A stretch of 64,000 bases of DNA from positions 310,001 to 374,000 of the forward strand of contig NZ_GL878511.1 of NCBI RefSeq assembly GCF_000194945.1, given 5' to 3'. How positions within the stretch are numbered: position 1 is the stretch's first letter; every line of letters starts with the position of its first letter. The DNA comes from Streptococcus sanguinis SK1 = NCTC 7863 (lineage in GTDB: Bacteria; Bacillota; Bacilli; Lactobacillales; Streptococcaceae). The position numbers and the translations under genes were made by a program. The notes below the pieces were generated by a model, which did no database searches, was not told the origin of the DNA, and was given only the letters and a program-made list of their open reading frames with translations. This document shows, in pieces, positions 54,433 through 64,000 of the stretch.

Positions 54433-57400
54433 TTATTCTTTTCCTTCAGCCTCAAAAGCTGCTTTCGCTTCTTGAGCTGCTTTTTCACGCGCTTTTTCAA
54501 GATCGTCAACGTGAATCACATCATCATCTTCACCTTCGTCTAGGTCACGCAGTTCTACTTCATTGTCATCTTCATCGAGAACGCGCATATCCAGACCAAG
54601 AGATTGCAATTCTTTGACAAGAACGCGGAAGGATTCTGGCACACCTGGTTTTGGAATTGGTTTTCCTTTAGTAATAGCTTCATAAGCCTTCAAACGTCCG
54701 TTGACATCATCTGACTTGTAAGTCAGGATTTCTTGCAGAACGTTAGAAGCACCGTAAGCTTCCAAGGCCCAAACTTCCATCTCACCAAAACGTTGTCCAC
54801 CAAATTGAGCTTTACCTCCGAGCGGCTGTTGGGTAACCATTGAGTAAGGACCTACTGAGCGGGCATGGAGTTTGTCATCTACCATGTGGTGGAGCTTAAT
54901 CATGTACATGACACCGACAGATACACGGTTGTCAAACGGCTCACCGGTACGTCCATCGTAAAGAATAGTCTTGGCATCGCTATCCATACCAGCTTCACGG
55001 ACAGTATCCCAGAGGTCTTCTGAGCTTGCTCCATCAAAGACCGGTGTCGCAATATGGATGCCCAAGTTACGTGCTGCCATACCAAGGTGAAGCTCCATAA
55101 CCTGACCAATGTTCATACGTGATGGTACCCCGAGTGGGTTCAGCATGATATCAACTGGTGTTCCGTCTGGCAAATAAGGCATGTCTTCCACAGGAACGAT
55201 ACGGGATACAACCCCCTTGTTTCCGTGACGACCAGCCATCTTATCTCCGACCTTGATCTTACGTTTTTGAGCGATGTAGACACGAACCAACATATTAACG
55301 CCAGATTGCAACTCATCACCATTAGCACGGGTAAAGATCTTCACGTCACGAACCACTCCATCAGCACCGTGCGGCACACGCAGAGAGGTATCACGGACTT
55401 CACGAGACTTGTCTCCGAAGATAGCGTGCAAGAGGCGCTCTTCAGCAGAAAGATCTTTTTCACCCTTAGGGGTAACTTTACCTACAAGGATATCGCCTTC
55501 CTTGACTTCCGCCCCGATGCGGATAATACCCATTTCGTCCAAATTGCGTAGGGCATCTTCCCCTACGTTTGGAATTTCGCGGGTAATTTCTTCAGGGCCA
55601 AGCTTGGTATCGCGAGTTTCTGATTCGTATTCTTCCAAGTGAACTGAGGTGTAGACATCGTCTTTCACCAGACGCTCACTCATGATAACCGCATCCTCGA
55701 AGTTGTAACCTTCCCATGTCATGTAGGCAACGATTGGGTTTTGTCCCAAGGCCATTTCTCCATTTTCCATAGAAGGTCCGTCAGCGATAAAGTCGCCTTT
55801 TTCAACGACATCGCCAACTTTTACAAGGGTACGTTGGTTGTAAGCAGTTCCTGAGTTAGAACGGCGGAATTTTTGAATTTGGTAAACATCAAGAGAACCA
55901 TCTTCACGGCGTACTTCAACCTTGTCTGCATCCGCATAGGTAACCTTACCATCATGCTGAGCAATAACCGCTGCACCAGAGTCGTGGGCAGCTTGGTATT
56001 CCATACCAGTACCAACATAAGGCGCTTTTGGATCAATCAAAGGCACAGCCTGACGTTGCATGTTGGCACCCATGAGGGCACGGTTGGAGTCGTCATTTTC
56101 CAAGAAAGGAATACACGCTGTCGCTACGGCAACTACCTGCTTAGGCGATACATCCATGTAGTCTACTTGGTCTGATGGGAATTCTTGGTTATTACCTTGG
56201 TGGCGTCCCATAACGATAGGCTCTGCAAAGCCACCTTTTTCATTCAGCTTAGAGTTAGCCTGCGCTACGATAAATTCATCTTCCTCATCAGCGGTCAACC
56301 AAACGATTTCGTTGGTTACCACGCCAGCTTCACGGTCTACCTTACGGTAAGGCGTTTGAATAAATCCGTATTTGTTAAGGTGCCCATAAGAAGACAAGTT
56401 ATTGATCAAACCAATGTTTGGTCCTTCAGGTGTTTCGATTGGACACATACGACCATAGTGAGTATAGTGTACGTCCCGCACTTCATAACCAGCGCGGTCA
56501 CGTGTCAAACCACCAGGTCCTAAGGCAGAAAGACGGCGCTTGTGAGAAAGCTCAGACAGCGGATTGTGTTGGTCCATGAACTGAGACAACTGAGAAGAAC
56601 CAAAGAATTCTTTAATAGCTGCAGTTACTGGACGGATGTTAATGATTTGCTGTGGAGTCAGTACTTCATTGTCTTGAACACTCATCCGTTCACGAACATT
56701 ACGCTCCATCCGAGAAAGTCCGAGACGAACTTGGTTGGCTAAAAGCTCGCCAACTGCACGAATACGACGGTTCCCCAAGTGGTCAATATCATCTACACGA
56801 CCGATGCCTTCAGCCAAGTTGAGGAAGTAGCTCATCTCAGCTAAGATATCAGCTGGTGTTACAATCCGTACCTTGTCAGAAGGATTTGCGTTACCGATGA
56901 TAGTCACAACGCGGTCTGGATCAGTTGGTGCCACTACCTTGAACTTCTGCAATTCTACAGGAGCTGTCAAGACAGCTGAGTCGTTTGGAATATAAGTGAT
57001 TTTGTTCAAACCATTGTTCAGCTGCTCTGCAATGCTGTCAATGACACTGCGGGTCATAACTGTACCAGCTTCAACCAAGATTTCTCCTGTTTCAGCATCT
57101 ACCAATGGCTCTGCAATGGTTTGGTTCAGCAAGCGTGTCTTGACGCTGAGTTTCTTATTAATCTTGTAACGACCAACTGCTGCCAAGTCATAACGATGCG
57201 GATCAAAGAAACGCGCATCAAGGAGAGAGCGAGAGCTTTCAGCCGTCTTAGGCTCACCTGGACGAAGACGCTCATAGATTTCTTTCAGGGCTTCATCTGT
57301 ACGAGAGTCCATTGGGTTCTTGTGGATATCTTTTTCAATGGTATTGCGAACCAAGTCGCTGTCACCAAAGATGTCCAAGATCTCATCATCTCCTGAGAAA

Positions 57401-57999
57401 CCGAGCGCACGCACCAAAGTGGTAAATGGAATCTTCCGTGTCCGGTCAATACGAGTGTAGGCAATGTCTTTTGAGTCTGTTTCCAACTCTAACCAAGCTC
57501 CGCGGTTAGGAATAACCGTTGAACCGTAGCCAACTTTTCCGTTTTTGTCAACTTTATCGTTAAAGTAAACCCCTGGAGAACGCACCAACTGGGAAACGAT
57601 AATCCGCTCACCACCATTGATGATGAAGGTTCCCATTTCAGTCATGATTGGGAAATCACCAAAGAAGACTTCCTGAGTCTTGATTTCACCAGTTTCCTTG
57701 TTAATCAGACGGAAAGTCACAAAGATTGGCGCTGAATAGCTGGCATCGTGAATGCGTGCTTCTTCCAGCGTATATTTAGGCTCACGGATTTCATAGCCGA
57801 CAAATTCCAATTCCATGGTATCGGTAAAGTTTGAAATAGGAAGTACATCTTCAAAGACTTCCTTCAGACCATGATCCAAGAAATCTTGGAACGAATCCGT
57901 TTGGATTTCAATCAAATTTGGTAAATCAAGAACTTCCTTAATTCTTGAAAAACTACGACGGGTACGGTGTTTACCGTATCGAACTTCATGTCCTGCCAA
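54433..57999 (-). CDS. rpoB: RNA polymerase beta subunit
   Basis: A 1188-residue subunit starting with TTG at 57999 ([20 protein letters not shown]), 7 nt after AAAGGAG. The rifampicin pocket ([29 protein letters not shown]) has the common wild-type residues, so no resistance change is seen. The C-terminal tail is acidic and Ala/Lys-rich ([20 protein letters not shown]). It is preceded by about 390 nt of leader and intergenic DNA with a hairpin terminator and its own promoter. Confidence 0.98.
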   Translation of the reverse strand: MAGHEVRYGKHRTRRSFSRIKEVLDLPNLIEIQTDSFQDFLDHGLKEVFEDVLPISNFTDTMELEFVGYEIREPKYTLEEARIHDASYSAPIFVTFRLINKETGEIKTQEVFFGDFPIMTEMGTFIINGGERIIVSQLVRSPGVYFNDKVDKNGKVGYGSTVIPNRGAWLELETDSKDIAYTRIDRTRKIPFTTLVRALGFSGDDEILDIFGDSDLVRNTIEKDIHKNPMDSRTDEALKEIYERLRPGEPKTAESSRSLLDARFFDPHRYDLAAVGRYKINKKLSVKTRLLNQTIAEPLVDAETGEILVEAGTVMTRSVIDSIAEQLNNGLNKITYIPNDSAVLTAPVELQKFKVVAPTDPDRVVTIIGNANPSDKVRIVTPADILAEMSYFLNLAEGIGRVDDIDHLGNRRIRAVGELLANQVRLGLSRMERNVRERMSVQDNEVLTPQQIINIRPVTAAIKEFFGSSQLSQFMDQHNPLSELSHKRRLSALGPGGLTRDRAGYEVRDVHYTHYGRMCPIETPEGPNIGLINNLSSYGHLNKYGFIQTPYRKVDREAGVVTNEIVWLTADEEDEFIVAQANSKLNEKGGFAEPIVMGRHQGNNQEFPSDQVDYMDVSPKQVVAVATACIPFLENDDSNRALMGANMQRQAVPLIDPKAPYVGTGMEYQAAHDSGAAVIAQHDGKVTYADADKVEVRREDGSLDVYQIQKFRRSNSGTAYNQRTLVKVGDVVEKGDFIADGPSMENGEMALGQNPIVAYMTWEGYNFEDAVIMSERLVKDDVYTSVHLEEYESETRDTKLGPEEITREIPNVGEDALRNLDEMGIIRIGAEVKEGDILVGKVTPKGEKDLSAEERLLHAIFGDKSREVRDTSLRVPHGADGVVRDVKIFTRANGDELQSGVNMLVRVYIAQKRKIKVGDKMAGRHGNKGVVSRIVPVEDMPYLPDGTPVDIMLNPLGVPSRMNIGQVMELHLGMAARNLGIHIATPVFDGASSEDLWDTVREAGMDSDAKTILYDGRTGEPFDNRVSVGVMYMIKLHHMVDDKLHARSVGPYSMVTQQPLGGKAQFGGQRFGEMEVWALEAYGASNVLQEILTYKSDDVNGRLKAYEAITKGKPIPKPGVPESFRVLVKELQSLGLDMRVLDEDDNEVELRDLDEGEDDDVIHVDDLEKAREKAAQEAKAAFEAEGKE

Positions 58000-58159
58000 G
58001 TTTTTACTCCTTTATGATAAGATACTGAGCCCTTGATAAAGCGAGAAGAAAGTATCTTTTCCTCAACGCTTTGAGGGCGAGTTCTGTGAAATGTTTTCAG
58101 AGGAAAATCCTCTGTCATTTACAATGCTGCAAAACAGCCACAATCAGTCCCTTTTGTTT

Positions 58160-58174
58160 AATTTTCAGAAAAAT
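58160..58174. promoter_or_regulatory. CodY-like box at the rpoB promoter
   Basis: AATTTTCAGAAAAAT matches the CodY consensus (AATTTTCWGAAAATT) at 14 of 15 positions and lies just downstream of the -10 at 58178-58183. Confidence 0.45.
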
Positions 58175-58177
58175 TAA

Positions 58178-58183
58178 ATTATA
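58178..58183 (-). promoter_or_regulatory. -10 of the proximal rpoB promoter
   Basis: Reverse strand TGTAACTATAAT; TATAAT at 58183-58178 with a weak -35 (TTAGGA at 18 bp). The transcript would have a leader of about 170 nt. Confidence 0.5.
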
Positions 58184-58215
58184 GTTACATAATTCGTTTT
58201 TCCTAAAAATAGGCA

Positions 58216-58262
58216 CAAAAAGAGCAGCTAAATCTGACTTATTCAAGTTTGATTTAACTGCT
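58216..58262 (-). terminator. Terminator upstream of rpoB
   Basis: AGCAGCTAAATC / GATTTAACTGCT, a 12-bp stem with a 16-nt loop, and CTTTTT on the reverse strand. It lies downstream of the promoter at 58319-58347, so it may be a leader attenuator rather than only the end of pbp1b. Confidence 0.82.
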
Positions 58263-58318
58263 GTAAGCTTCTATTTGGACAATATTTCAAATAAAGCACA
58301 CGACAAATTATTGCTATC

Positions 58319-58347
58319 ATTATACCTTATTTAGCTAGAAATTGCAA
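58319..58347 (-). promoter_or_regulatory. Distal promoter upstream of rpoB
   Basis: Reverse strand TTGCAA (58347-58342), 17 bp, TATAAT (58324-58319), downstream of the pbp1b stop. Its transcript meets the terminator after about 60 nt, giving an RNA of about 95 nt if it stops there. Confidence 0.75.
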
Positions 58348-58391
58348 GGATTTCATCCGCTTTCTGAAAAGTTAAAACTGTTCTTGATACG

Positions 58392-60806
58392 CTAGTTCCC
58401 TTGCCGGTTATTGTTGGAATTGGAACTTGAATTAGAATTGGAGGTAGAACCGCCCAGTATAGCTGACCAAGCCTTCTGATAATCCGCATCTGATGCCCCG
58501 ATACCAAAGCGGTAGGTCGTGGTCGGAGCGCCGTTTTTAGCCCAATAGCTAGGCACTGTCGGACCACTGAGATTAACAGAGCGACCATTTACCGTTACTG
58601 TACCTGGCTTTTCTCCTGTAGACTTGAGTACGTCAGACTTAATCACACTCGGATCAAGAGTGAACTTATCACCAACACCCCAGGCATTTGGATCTGCCTG
58701 ATAGATGGCATCTACCATATAAGCCATGTAGGAAGCGTTATTGTTATAACCAGTCAACGCCGCCATAGAGCTATTATCATCATGACCAATCCAGCCTCCC
58801 AAAGTCATCTTAGGAGTAGAAAGCATCAGCCACATATCGCCGTTTGTGTTGGTCGTTCCAGTCTTACCAATCCAGTCGGCTCCAGCTAATGTTCCGTTGA
58901 CCTGACTGATTCTGGATTTATAGGTCGTAGTCGCTCCAGAATTGATAACGCCCCGCATGAGCTCCTGCATAATCGTAGCCGCTGCTGGACTGTAAATCTG
59001 AACAGGATTGGCCTTATGCTGGTAAATCACCTTGCCATCTCGGTCTGTGATTTTTTCAACCATATATTTTTTCTGGTAGGTTCCATTATTAGCCAAGGTT
59101 TGGAAACCATTGGTATGCTGAGCTACAGATACTTCGATTCCCCCGCCCATTGGGAGACTCTCAATGCTGTAGTCATCAATGTAATAACCCATTTTTTCCA
59201 TATAGCCACGGACATTGACACCTTTTTCGCGTAATCCGCGGTAAGTCCAATAAGCCGGAATATTCCAAGAAGTATTAAGCGCTTCTTGCAGGTCCATCAT
59301 GGCTGTACCACGGCTATCCACGTGCATGATTGGATCGCCGCTTGAAAAGTTAGTTGGATAATTGGAAAGAACGCTGGCACTACCCATCAGACCTTGGTCA
59401 ATAGCAATCCCATAAGCAAGAATCGGCTTAATAGTCGAACCCGGTGATCGTTCCGTATCAAAGGCATGATTGTTCTGATTGGAAGCATAATCTCTTCCTC
59501 CGACAAAGCCAATCACAGCACCGGTTTTATTATCCAAGAGGACATTCCCCACTTCAACTGCACCAGTTCCGTCATCCAAGACGCCCCCATAGTTGGCTAC
59601 TGCATTTTGCATAGCAGTATGAATGTTCTTGTTGATTGTGGTGGTGACAGTATAGCCGCCATCGCTCAGTTCTTTAGCAGCCAATTCCTTGTAGGCTTTG
59701 ACAGTGTCGTTGTTTTTCAGCTCTTGCTGAGAAACATTGTCCCGCTGAATCAAGTATTCGTACATGGTCTGCTGGGCTTCTTCGACCGCTGTGTAATAAA
59801 GGTAGCCATGCGAAGATTTTTCCGAACTTTCAGAAGGCTTGAAATCCTTGGTCAAGTCGTAGTCCTTGTACTCCTTGTACTCTTTTTCGCTTAGATGGCC
59901 CGTCCGATACATATTATAGAGCACATCCTTGGCACGTTCCAAGCCCAGAGCCATATCCCCTGCACTCTTGAGACTGCCATCCGCTGCATAAGGCGAATAA
60001 ACAATCGGACTCTGTGGCAAGCCGGCAATAAAAGCAGACTGGGGCACAGTCAAATCCTTAGCAGAGACACCAAAAATTCCTTGAGCAGCTTCTTCCACAC
60101 CGGCGATATTCTGCCCCTTATTGTTGCGCCCAAAAGGCGAAACGTTCAAGTAGGTCGTCAAAATATCATCCTTGGACATGTAGCGTTCCAAAGCCAGCGC
60201 ATCAACAATCTCCGCCGCTTTCCGCTTGAAGGTCGGCGCATCGCCCACCACCTGCTGCTTGATCAACTGCTGGGTAATGGTTGACCCCCCGCTAGACGAG
60301 CCAACTCCGACAACAGAGCCGAGCGTAGCCCGAAGCACAGCTTTAGGCACCACTCCGTTATGCGTTTCAAAATTCTCATCCTCTGTAGCGATAACGGCTT
60401 TTTTTACATTTTCAGAGATGGCGTCACTCTTAACCGGGATGCGGAGCAAATCATTGTCCACTTCTGCAATCAAGCTGCCATCAGCATAGGTAAGCTTGGA
60501 GATTCCAGAAATATTATTCACCTGCTTGACCAGCTCATCCTGCTTGGGCACTTCAACCTTACTGAAAAGACTAGCTGCATAGCCTATCCCAATACCAGCA
60601 CCGATGACGCCACCGAAGAAGATAAACACAAAAGCCATATTCATCAGAAGTTTAAAAGTCCGCAAGAAAACAGCAAAAACATCACCGATAGACCAGCCAT
60701 TGTTGCCACTAACGATCTTCTTGCTCCATTCTGGAAGATGTATTTTTTTGATAAACTGCTGGGCTTTTCCCCAGAACTCTTTTAATTTCTCTATTAATTG
60801 TTCCAA
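58392..60806 (-). CDS. pbp1b: Bifunctional penicillin-binding protein 1b (class A)
   Basis: An 804-residue cell-wall synthase. It starts with TTG at 60806 ([12 protein letters not shown]), 8 nt after AAGGAG. A cytoplasmic N-terminus is followed by one transmembrane helix (about 54-78). The glycosyltransferase domain has [13 protein letters not shown] and [14 protein letters not shown]; the transpeptidase domain has SPGSTIKP (active Ser), TSWN and [10 protein letters not shown]. The C-terminal tail is low-complexity Ser/Asn. Divergent from tyrS, and not co-transcribed with rpoB given the terminator between them. Confidence 0.95.
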   Translation of the reverse strand: MEQLIEKLKEFWGKAQQFIKKIHLPEWSKKIVSGNNGWSIGDVFAVFLRTFKLLMNMAFVFIFFGGVIGAGIGIGYAASLFSKVEVPKQDELVKQVNNISGISKLTYADGSLIAEVDNDLLRIPVKSDAISENVKKAVIATEDENFETHNGVVPKAVLRATLGSVVGVGSSSGGSTITQQLIKQQVVGDAPTFKRKAAEIVDALALERYMSKDDILTTYLNVSPFGRNNKGQNIAGVEEAAQGIFGVSAKDLTVPQSAFIAGLPQSPIVYSPYAADGSLKSAGDMALGLERAKDVLYNMYRTGHLSEKEYKEYKDYDLTKDFKPSESSEKSSHGYLYYTAVEEAQQTMYEYLIQRDNVSQQELKNNDTVKAYKELAAKELSDGGYTVTTTINKNIHTAMQNAVANYGGVLDDGTGAVEVGNVLLDNKTGAVIGFVGGRDYASNQNNHAFDTERSPGSTIKPILAYGIAIDQGLMGSASVLSNYPTNFSSGDPIMHVDSRGTAMMDLQEALNTSWNIPAYWTYRGLREKGVNVRGYMEKMGYYIDDYSIESLPMGGGIEVSVAQHTNGFQTLANNGTYQKKYMVEKITDRDGKVIYQHKANPVQIYSPAAATIMQELMRGVINSGATTTYKSRISQVNGTLAGADWIGKTGTTNTNGDMWLMLSTPKMTLGGWIGHDDNSSMAALTGYNNNASYMAYMVDAIYQADPNAWGVGDKFTLDPSVIKSDVLKSTGEKPGTVTVNGRSVNLSGPTVPSYWAKNGAPTTTYRFGIGASDADYQKAWSAILGGSTSNSNSSSNSNNNRQGN

Positions 60807-60831
60807 GTTCGATTCTCCTTGTTATCTTCCC

Positions 60832-60861
60832 ATTATACCAAATATCTATGATTTATTTCAA
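60832..60861 (-). promoter_or_regulatory. pbp1b promoter
   Basis: Reverse strand TTGAAA (60861-60856), 18 bp, TATAAT (60837-60832) with extended TGG, 26 nt before the TTG start. Confidence 0.8.
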
Positions 60862-60868
60862 GGAAACA

Positions 60869-60896
60869 TTGCTATTTAAAAGCTTTATGATACAAT
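60869..60896 (+). promoter_or_regulatory. tyrS promoter
   Basis: TTGCTA (60869-60874), 16 bp, TACAAT (60891-60896) with extended TGA. The short leader carries a hairpin AAGCCAA-TTTC-TTGGCTT (60924-60941) just before the SD; no T-box was found. Confidence 0.7.
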
Positions 60897-60960
60897 AGAG
60901 TAACATAAATTTAAAATATAGATAAGCCAATTTCTTGGCTTTTAGAATAGGAGAGACATG

Positions 60961-62217
60961 ATGCACATTTTTGATGAGCTAAAAGAACGTGGCTTGGTAT
61001 TCCAAACTACTGATGAAGCAGCTTTACGCAAGGCCTTAGAAGAAGGACAAGTCTCTTATTATAGTGGATACGATCCGACCGCTGACAGCCTGCACCTTGG
61101 CCACTTGGTAGCCATTCTGACCAGCCGTCGCTTGCAACTAGCCGGACACAAACCCTACGCGCTGGTCGGAGGAGCAACTGGATTGATTGGCGATCCATCC
61201 TTTAGGGATGCAGAACGCAGCCTCCAGACCAAGGAAACTGTGGAAGGCTGGGTGAAATCCATCCAAGATCAGCTTTCTCGTTTTCTGGACTTTGAAAAGG
61301 GCGATAATAAGGCCGAAATGGTCAACAATTATGACTGGTTCAGCAGCATCAGCTTTATCGACTTCCTGCGTGACGTCGGCAAATACTTCACTGTCAACTA
61401 CATGATGAGTAAAGATTCTGTCAAGAGCCGGATTGAGACAGGGATTTCCTATACAGAATTCGCCTACCAGATCATGCAAGGATATGACTTCTATATCCTC
61501 AATCAAAACCACGACGTAACCCTGCAAATCGGTGGTTCTGACCAATGGGGCAATATGACAGCAGGTACAGAACTCCTACGCCGCAAAGCTGACAAGACTG
61601 GCCATGTGATAACCGTTCCGCTCATTACCGACGCTACTGGCAAAAAATTCGGCAAGTCAGAAGGCAATGCTGTCTGGCTCAATCCTGACAAGACTTCTCC
61701 TTACGAAATGTATCAATTCTGGATGAATGTCATGGACGCAGACGCTATCCGCTTCTTGAAAATCTTCACCTTCCTGTCCTTGGATGAGATCGAAGAGATT
61801 CGCCAGCAGTTTGAAGCAGCACCACACGAACGCTTGGCTCAGAAAGTCCTAGCTCGCGAAGTGGTCAGCCTGGTTCACGGTCAAGAAGCATACCAGGAAG
61901 CCCTCAACATCACTGAGCAGCTCTTTGCCGGAAATATTAAAAACCTATCCGTCAAGGAACTCAAACAAGGTCTGCGAGGTGTGCCTAACTATCAGGTCCA
62001 AGCAGAAGACAACCTCAATATTGTAGAACTGCTTGTGACAGCTGGCGTGGTAAACTCAAAACGTCAAGCTCGCGAGGACGTCCAAAACGGTGCTATCTAC
62101 CTCAATGGTGAGCGCATCCAAGATTTAGACTATGTTCTCAGCGACTCAGATAAACTGGAAGACGAGCTAACAGTTATCCGCCGTGGTAAAAAGAAATACT
62201 TTGTCCTTACCTACTAA
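60961..62217 (+). CDS. tyrS: Tyrosyl-tRNA synthetase
   Basis: A 418-residue class I synthetase. The start is placed at the second of two adjacent ATGs ([11 protein letters not shown]), 7 nt after AGGAG and as in pneumococcus. [11 protein letters not shown] holds the HIGH motif, [12 protein letters not shown] the KMSKS motif, and [10 protein letters not shown] the tyrosine pocket. The C-terminal S4 RNA-binding domain is about residues 350-418. Monocistronic. Confidence 0.97.
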   Translation: MHIFDELKERGLVFQTTDEAALRKALEEGQVSYYSGYDPTADSLHLGHLVAILTSRRLQLAGHKPYALVGGATGLIGDPSFRDAERSLQTKETVEGWVKSIQDQLSRFLDFEKGDNKAEMVNNYDWFSSISFIDFLRDVGKYFTVNYMMSKDSVKSRIETGISYTEFAYQIMQGYDFYILNQNHDVTLQIGGSDQWGNMTAGTELLRRKADKTGHVITVPLITDATGKKFGKSEGNAVWLNPDKTSPYEMYQFWMNVMDADAIRFLKIFTFLSLDEIEEIRQQFEAAPHERLAQKVLAREVVSLVHGQEAYQEALNITEQLFAGNIKNLSVKELKQGLRGVPNYQVQAEDNLNIVELLVTAGVVNSKRQAREDVQNGAIYLNGERIQDLDYVLSDSDKLEDELTVIRRGKKKYFVLTY

Positions 62218-62221
62218 AGAT

Positions 62222-62250
62222 AAAAATCCGATTACCTGAATCGGATTTTT
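62222..62250 (+). terminator. tyrS terminator
   Basis: AAATCCGATT / AATCGGATTT with a 5-nt loop and T5. Confidence 0.88.
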
Positions 62251-62310
62251 CTATGTCTTACGAAGGAAAGGACATTCAACTTTATAAAAACAGATAGAAA
62301 GAGAGTTCTC

Positions 62311-63159
62311 ATGAAACCAAAACTCGCCCGCTTTGCCCAAGCTTCGGCTCTGGCCTGCCCACTTTGCCAGCAAAGCTTGGCTATGGAAGAAAGCAGCCTC
62401 AAGTGTCTTAATCGCCATTCCTACGACATCGCCAAATTCGGTTATGTCAATCTAGCTCCCCAGGTCAAACAAGCTAGAGACTATGACAAAACGAGCTTTC
62501 AAAATAGAAAAGTCATCTTGGAAGCCGGCTTTTATCAGCATATCCTAGATGAGTTGCAGGATCTGCTGCAGACCCTGCCTGAAGAACAGACCATTCTAGA
62601 CGTCGCTTGCGGAGAGGGCTACTATGCTCGAAAAATTCAGGAAAAATTCCCCAACAAAGAAATTTACGCTTTTGATCTATCCAAAGATTCTATCCAACTA
62701 GCTGCCAAAAGTGATCAGAGCCTTGCTGTAAAATGGTTCGTCGGGGATTTGGCACACTTACCCGTTCAGGATCAAAGCATGGATGTCTTACTGGACATCT
62801 TCTCACCAGCTAACTATCATGAATTTCAACGAGTATTGAAAAAAGAGGGGCTTATCATTAAAGTCATCCCGACAGAAAGTCATCTGAAAGAAATTCGTCA
62901 AAAAGCTACTCAATATCTGGACAAGAAAGATTATTCTAATCAAGATATCATCCAGCACTTCCAGAAGCACTTTACGATTCTATCCAGAAAAACCGTAGAA
63001 TCAACCCATGCTCTACATTCTGAGGAGAAAACTGCCCTACTGCAGATGACTCCTTTACTCTTTCATGTTGAAAAAAATCTAATCAATTGGGAGCAGCTTA
63101 CACATGCCACCATTTCAGCTGAGATTCTTATCGGAAAACTAAAAGAAGAAAAAATCTGA
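62311..63159 (+). CDS. rlmA: 23S rRNA (guanine-N1)-methyltransferase (RlmA type)
   Basis: A 282-residue SAM-dependent methyltransferase. An N-terminal zinc ribbon (CPLCQQSLAMEESSLKCLNRHSYD: CxxC..C..H) is followed by FGYVNLAP and the SAM motif ILDVACGEGYYARKIQ (about residues 94-109). In Gram-positive bacteria this is RlmA(II), which methylates G748 of 23S rRNA near the exit tunnel; G745 is the alternative. An SD (AGAAAGAGAG) lies about 8 nt before the ATG. Monocistronic, convergent with msmK. Confidence 0.92.
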   Translation: MKPKLARFAQASALACPLCQQSLAMEESSLKCLNRHSYDIAKFGYVNLAPQVKQARDYDKTSFQNRKVILEAGFYQHILDELQDLLQTLPEEQTILDVACGEGYYARKIQEKFPNKEIYAFDLSKDSIQLAAKSDQSLAVKWFVGDLAHLPVQDQSMDVLLDIFSPANYHEFQRVLKKEGLIIKVIPTESHLKEIRQKATQYLDKKDYSNQDIIQHFQKHFTILSRKTVESTHALHSEEKTALLQMTPLLFHVEKNLINWEQLTHATISAEILIGKLKEEKI

Positions 63160-63196
63160 TCACCTTTCAGTAAAAAATGATGTTATAACAGCCATT

Positions 63197-63230
63197 TTAA
63201 AAACGCAGACAGGACTGTCTGCGTTATTTA
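63197..63230. terminator. Bidirectional terminator between rlmA and msmK
   Basis: AACGCAGACAG / CTGTCTGCGTT, an 11-bp perfect stem; the reverse strand has TTTTTAAAA after it. Confidence 0.88.
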
Positions 63231-63238
63231 TCTACTGA

Positions 63239-64000
63239 TTAATAGACCGTCTTCTCTGTCTCTGGATCAAAGAAGTGCGCTTTATTGAGGTCAAAGCCTA
63301 GGTCAATACCCGCACCAGTTTCTAGGTAGTCCCGTGAATCCACACGCGCTACAAACTCACTAGAACCCACTTGGCAGTAGAGATGGGACTCTGCTCCCAG
63401 CAATTCTGAAACAGAAATTTTGGCATGCACAACTGAATTCGGGAAAGTTTCCAAGAAAGCAGCTTCCGCATTGATATCTTCCGGACGAATACCAAAGATC
63501 AGTTCCTTGCCCTCGTAACCTTTCTCCCGCAGAACCTTGAGAGCTCCTTCTGGTACAGTCAAGCGCAGACCTTCTGCGACAATCTCATTCCCTTCAAGTT
63601 TAACTGGGATGAAGTTCATAGCTGGGCTACCGATGAAGCCAGCAACGAACTTATTAACTGGGTTGTTATAGACTTCCTGCGGCGTACCAATCTGCTCCAC
63701 TCGTCCAATCGTTCCAGTTCCAGCGGGATTCTTGGTCGCTGACATGATAACGATACGATCCGCCAAGGTCATAGCTTCAGTCTGGTCATGGGTAACATAG
63801 ATAGTTGTTGCCCCGATACGGCGGTGAATCTTGGCAATCTCTGCCCGCATGGACACACGCAACTTAGCATCCAAGTTAGACAGAGGCTCATCCATAAGGA
63901 AAACCTTTGCATCCCGAACGATTGCACGTCCCATTGCTACCCGCTGACGCTGACCACCAGATAAATCAGCTGGCTTACGCTGCAAGAATTCCTTCAAGCC
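63239..64000 (-). CDS. msmK: Multiple-sugar ABC transporter ATPase MsmK, C-terminal part (runs off the window)
   Basis: The last 253 codons of an ATPase that energises several sugar ABC importers. The frame is open to the window end, so the N-terminus with Walker A is missing. Visible are the signature LSGGQRQRVAMGRAIVRD, Walker B VFLMDEPLSNLDAKLR, H-loop YVTHDQTEAMTLADR and the regulatory domain (GFIGSPAMNFIPV, LIFGIRPEDI). The ending FFDPETEKTVY agrees with streptococcal MsmK. An in-frame TTG near the edge is an internal codon, not a start. Confidence 0.93.
   Translation of the reverse strand, partial: GLKEFLQRKPADLSGGQRQRVAMGRAIVRDAKVFLMDEPLSNLDAKLRVSMRAEIAKIHRRIGATTIYVTHDQTEAMTLADRIVIMSATKNPAGTGTIGRVEQIGTPQEVYNNPVNKFVAGFIGSPAMNFIPVKLEGNEIVAEGLRLTVPEGALKVLREKGYEGKELIFGIRPEDINAEAAFLETFPNSVVHAKISVSELLGAESHLYCQVGSSEFVARVDSRDYLETGAGIDLGFDLNKAHFFDPETEKTVY

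Noticed and set aside
56520-56640. Rifampicin-resistance change in rpoB
   Set aside because: The pocket residues read as the common wild type.
60897-60960. T-box leader for tyrS
   Set aside because: The leader is only about 60 nt and has no T-box sequence or specifier loop; only a small hairpin is seen.

Overview
The window is chromosomal DNA of a Streptococcus of the sanguinis/mitis group, most likely S. sanguinis or a close relative. The evidence is the sul-type folate operon (folP-folC-folE-folBK fusion), the comY pilus operon followed by a methyltransferase and acetate kinase, ssbB with a competence box, groESL with CIRCE and CtsR sites, the pbp1b-rpoB-rpoC block beside tyrS, a mannose-family PTS next to a four-protein sugar-sensing system, and streptococcal DUF families (DUF1310, DUF3013, DUF1033, DUF4651). 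Species assignment is inference.

Layout. 1-2.7 kb is accessory: the N-terminal part of a lipase-like protein that leaves the window, two DUF1310 membrane-anchored paralogues, a 44-residue hydrophobic peptide and a lipoprotein. 2.8-10.3 kb holds a wall-anchored CpdB-type nucleotidase, rsmE/prmA with small enzymes, rarA, 6S RNA and tRNA-Lys. 10.3-15.1 kb has a possible small RNA, a Cna-type surface adhesin and groESL. 15.2-22.8 kb is a PTS (EIIA-EIIB-EIIC-EIID) with an upstream sensing operon (binding protein, kinase, regulator, binding protein). Three copies of one 12-bp operator and a perfect cre lie at the PTS promoter. 23-28 kb has ssbB, two coupled tiny ORFs, ytpR, thioredoxin, DUF4651 (apparently leaderless), pepA and a DUF1846 gene. 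28-33 kb carries a small HTH operon and an ABC exporter with its own two-component system. 33-37 kb is the folate operon, with an intrinsic terminator in its leader. 37-45 kb has two CPBP-type membrane proteins, ackA, comYH, comGA-G and DUF1033.

45.4-50 kb is the most interesting region. It is a five-gene operon of UDP-GlcNAc 2-epimerase, a membrane protein with a degenerate GGDEF-like domain, a 47-residue membrane peptide, a processive GT2 synthase and a membrane-anchored GH8 hydrolase. It looks like a compact exopolysaccharide system of the Listeria Pss / Bacillus Yda kind, in a genus usually thought to lack c-di-GMP. A 0.6-kb AT-rich non-coding stretch precedes it. 50.7-64 kb contains rpoC, rpoB (with a possible attenuated leader and a CodY-like box), pbp1b, tyrS, rlmA and the C-terminal part of MsmK.

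No insertion sequence, prophage, CRISPR array or rRNA gene was seen. Start sites were often moved downstream from the longest ORF on the basis of Shine-Dalgarno (SD) sites and family length. Positions of regulatory sites come from reading by eye.
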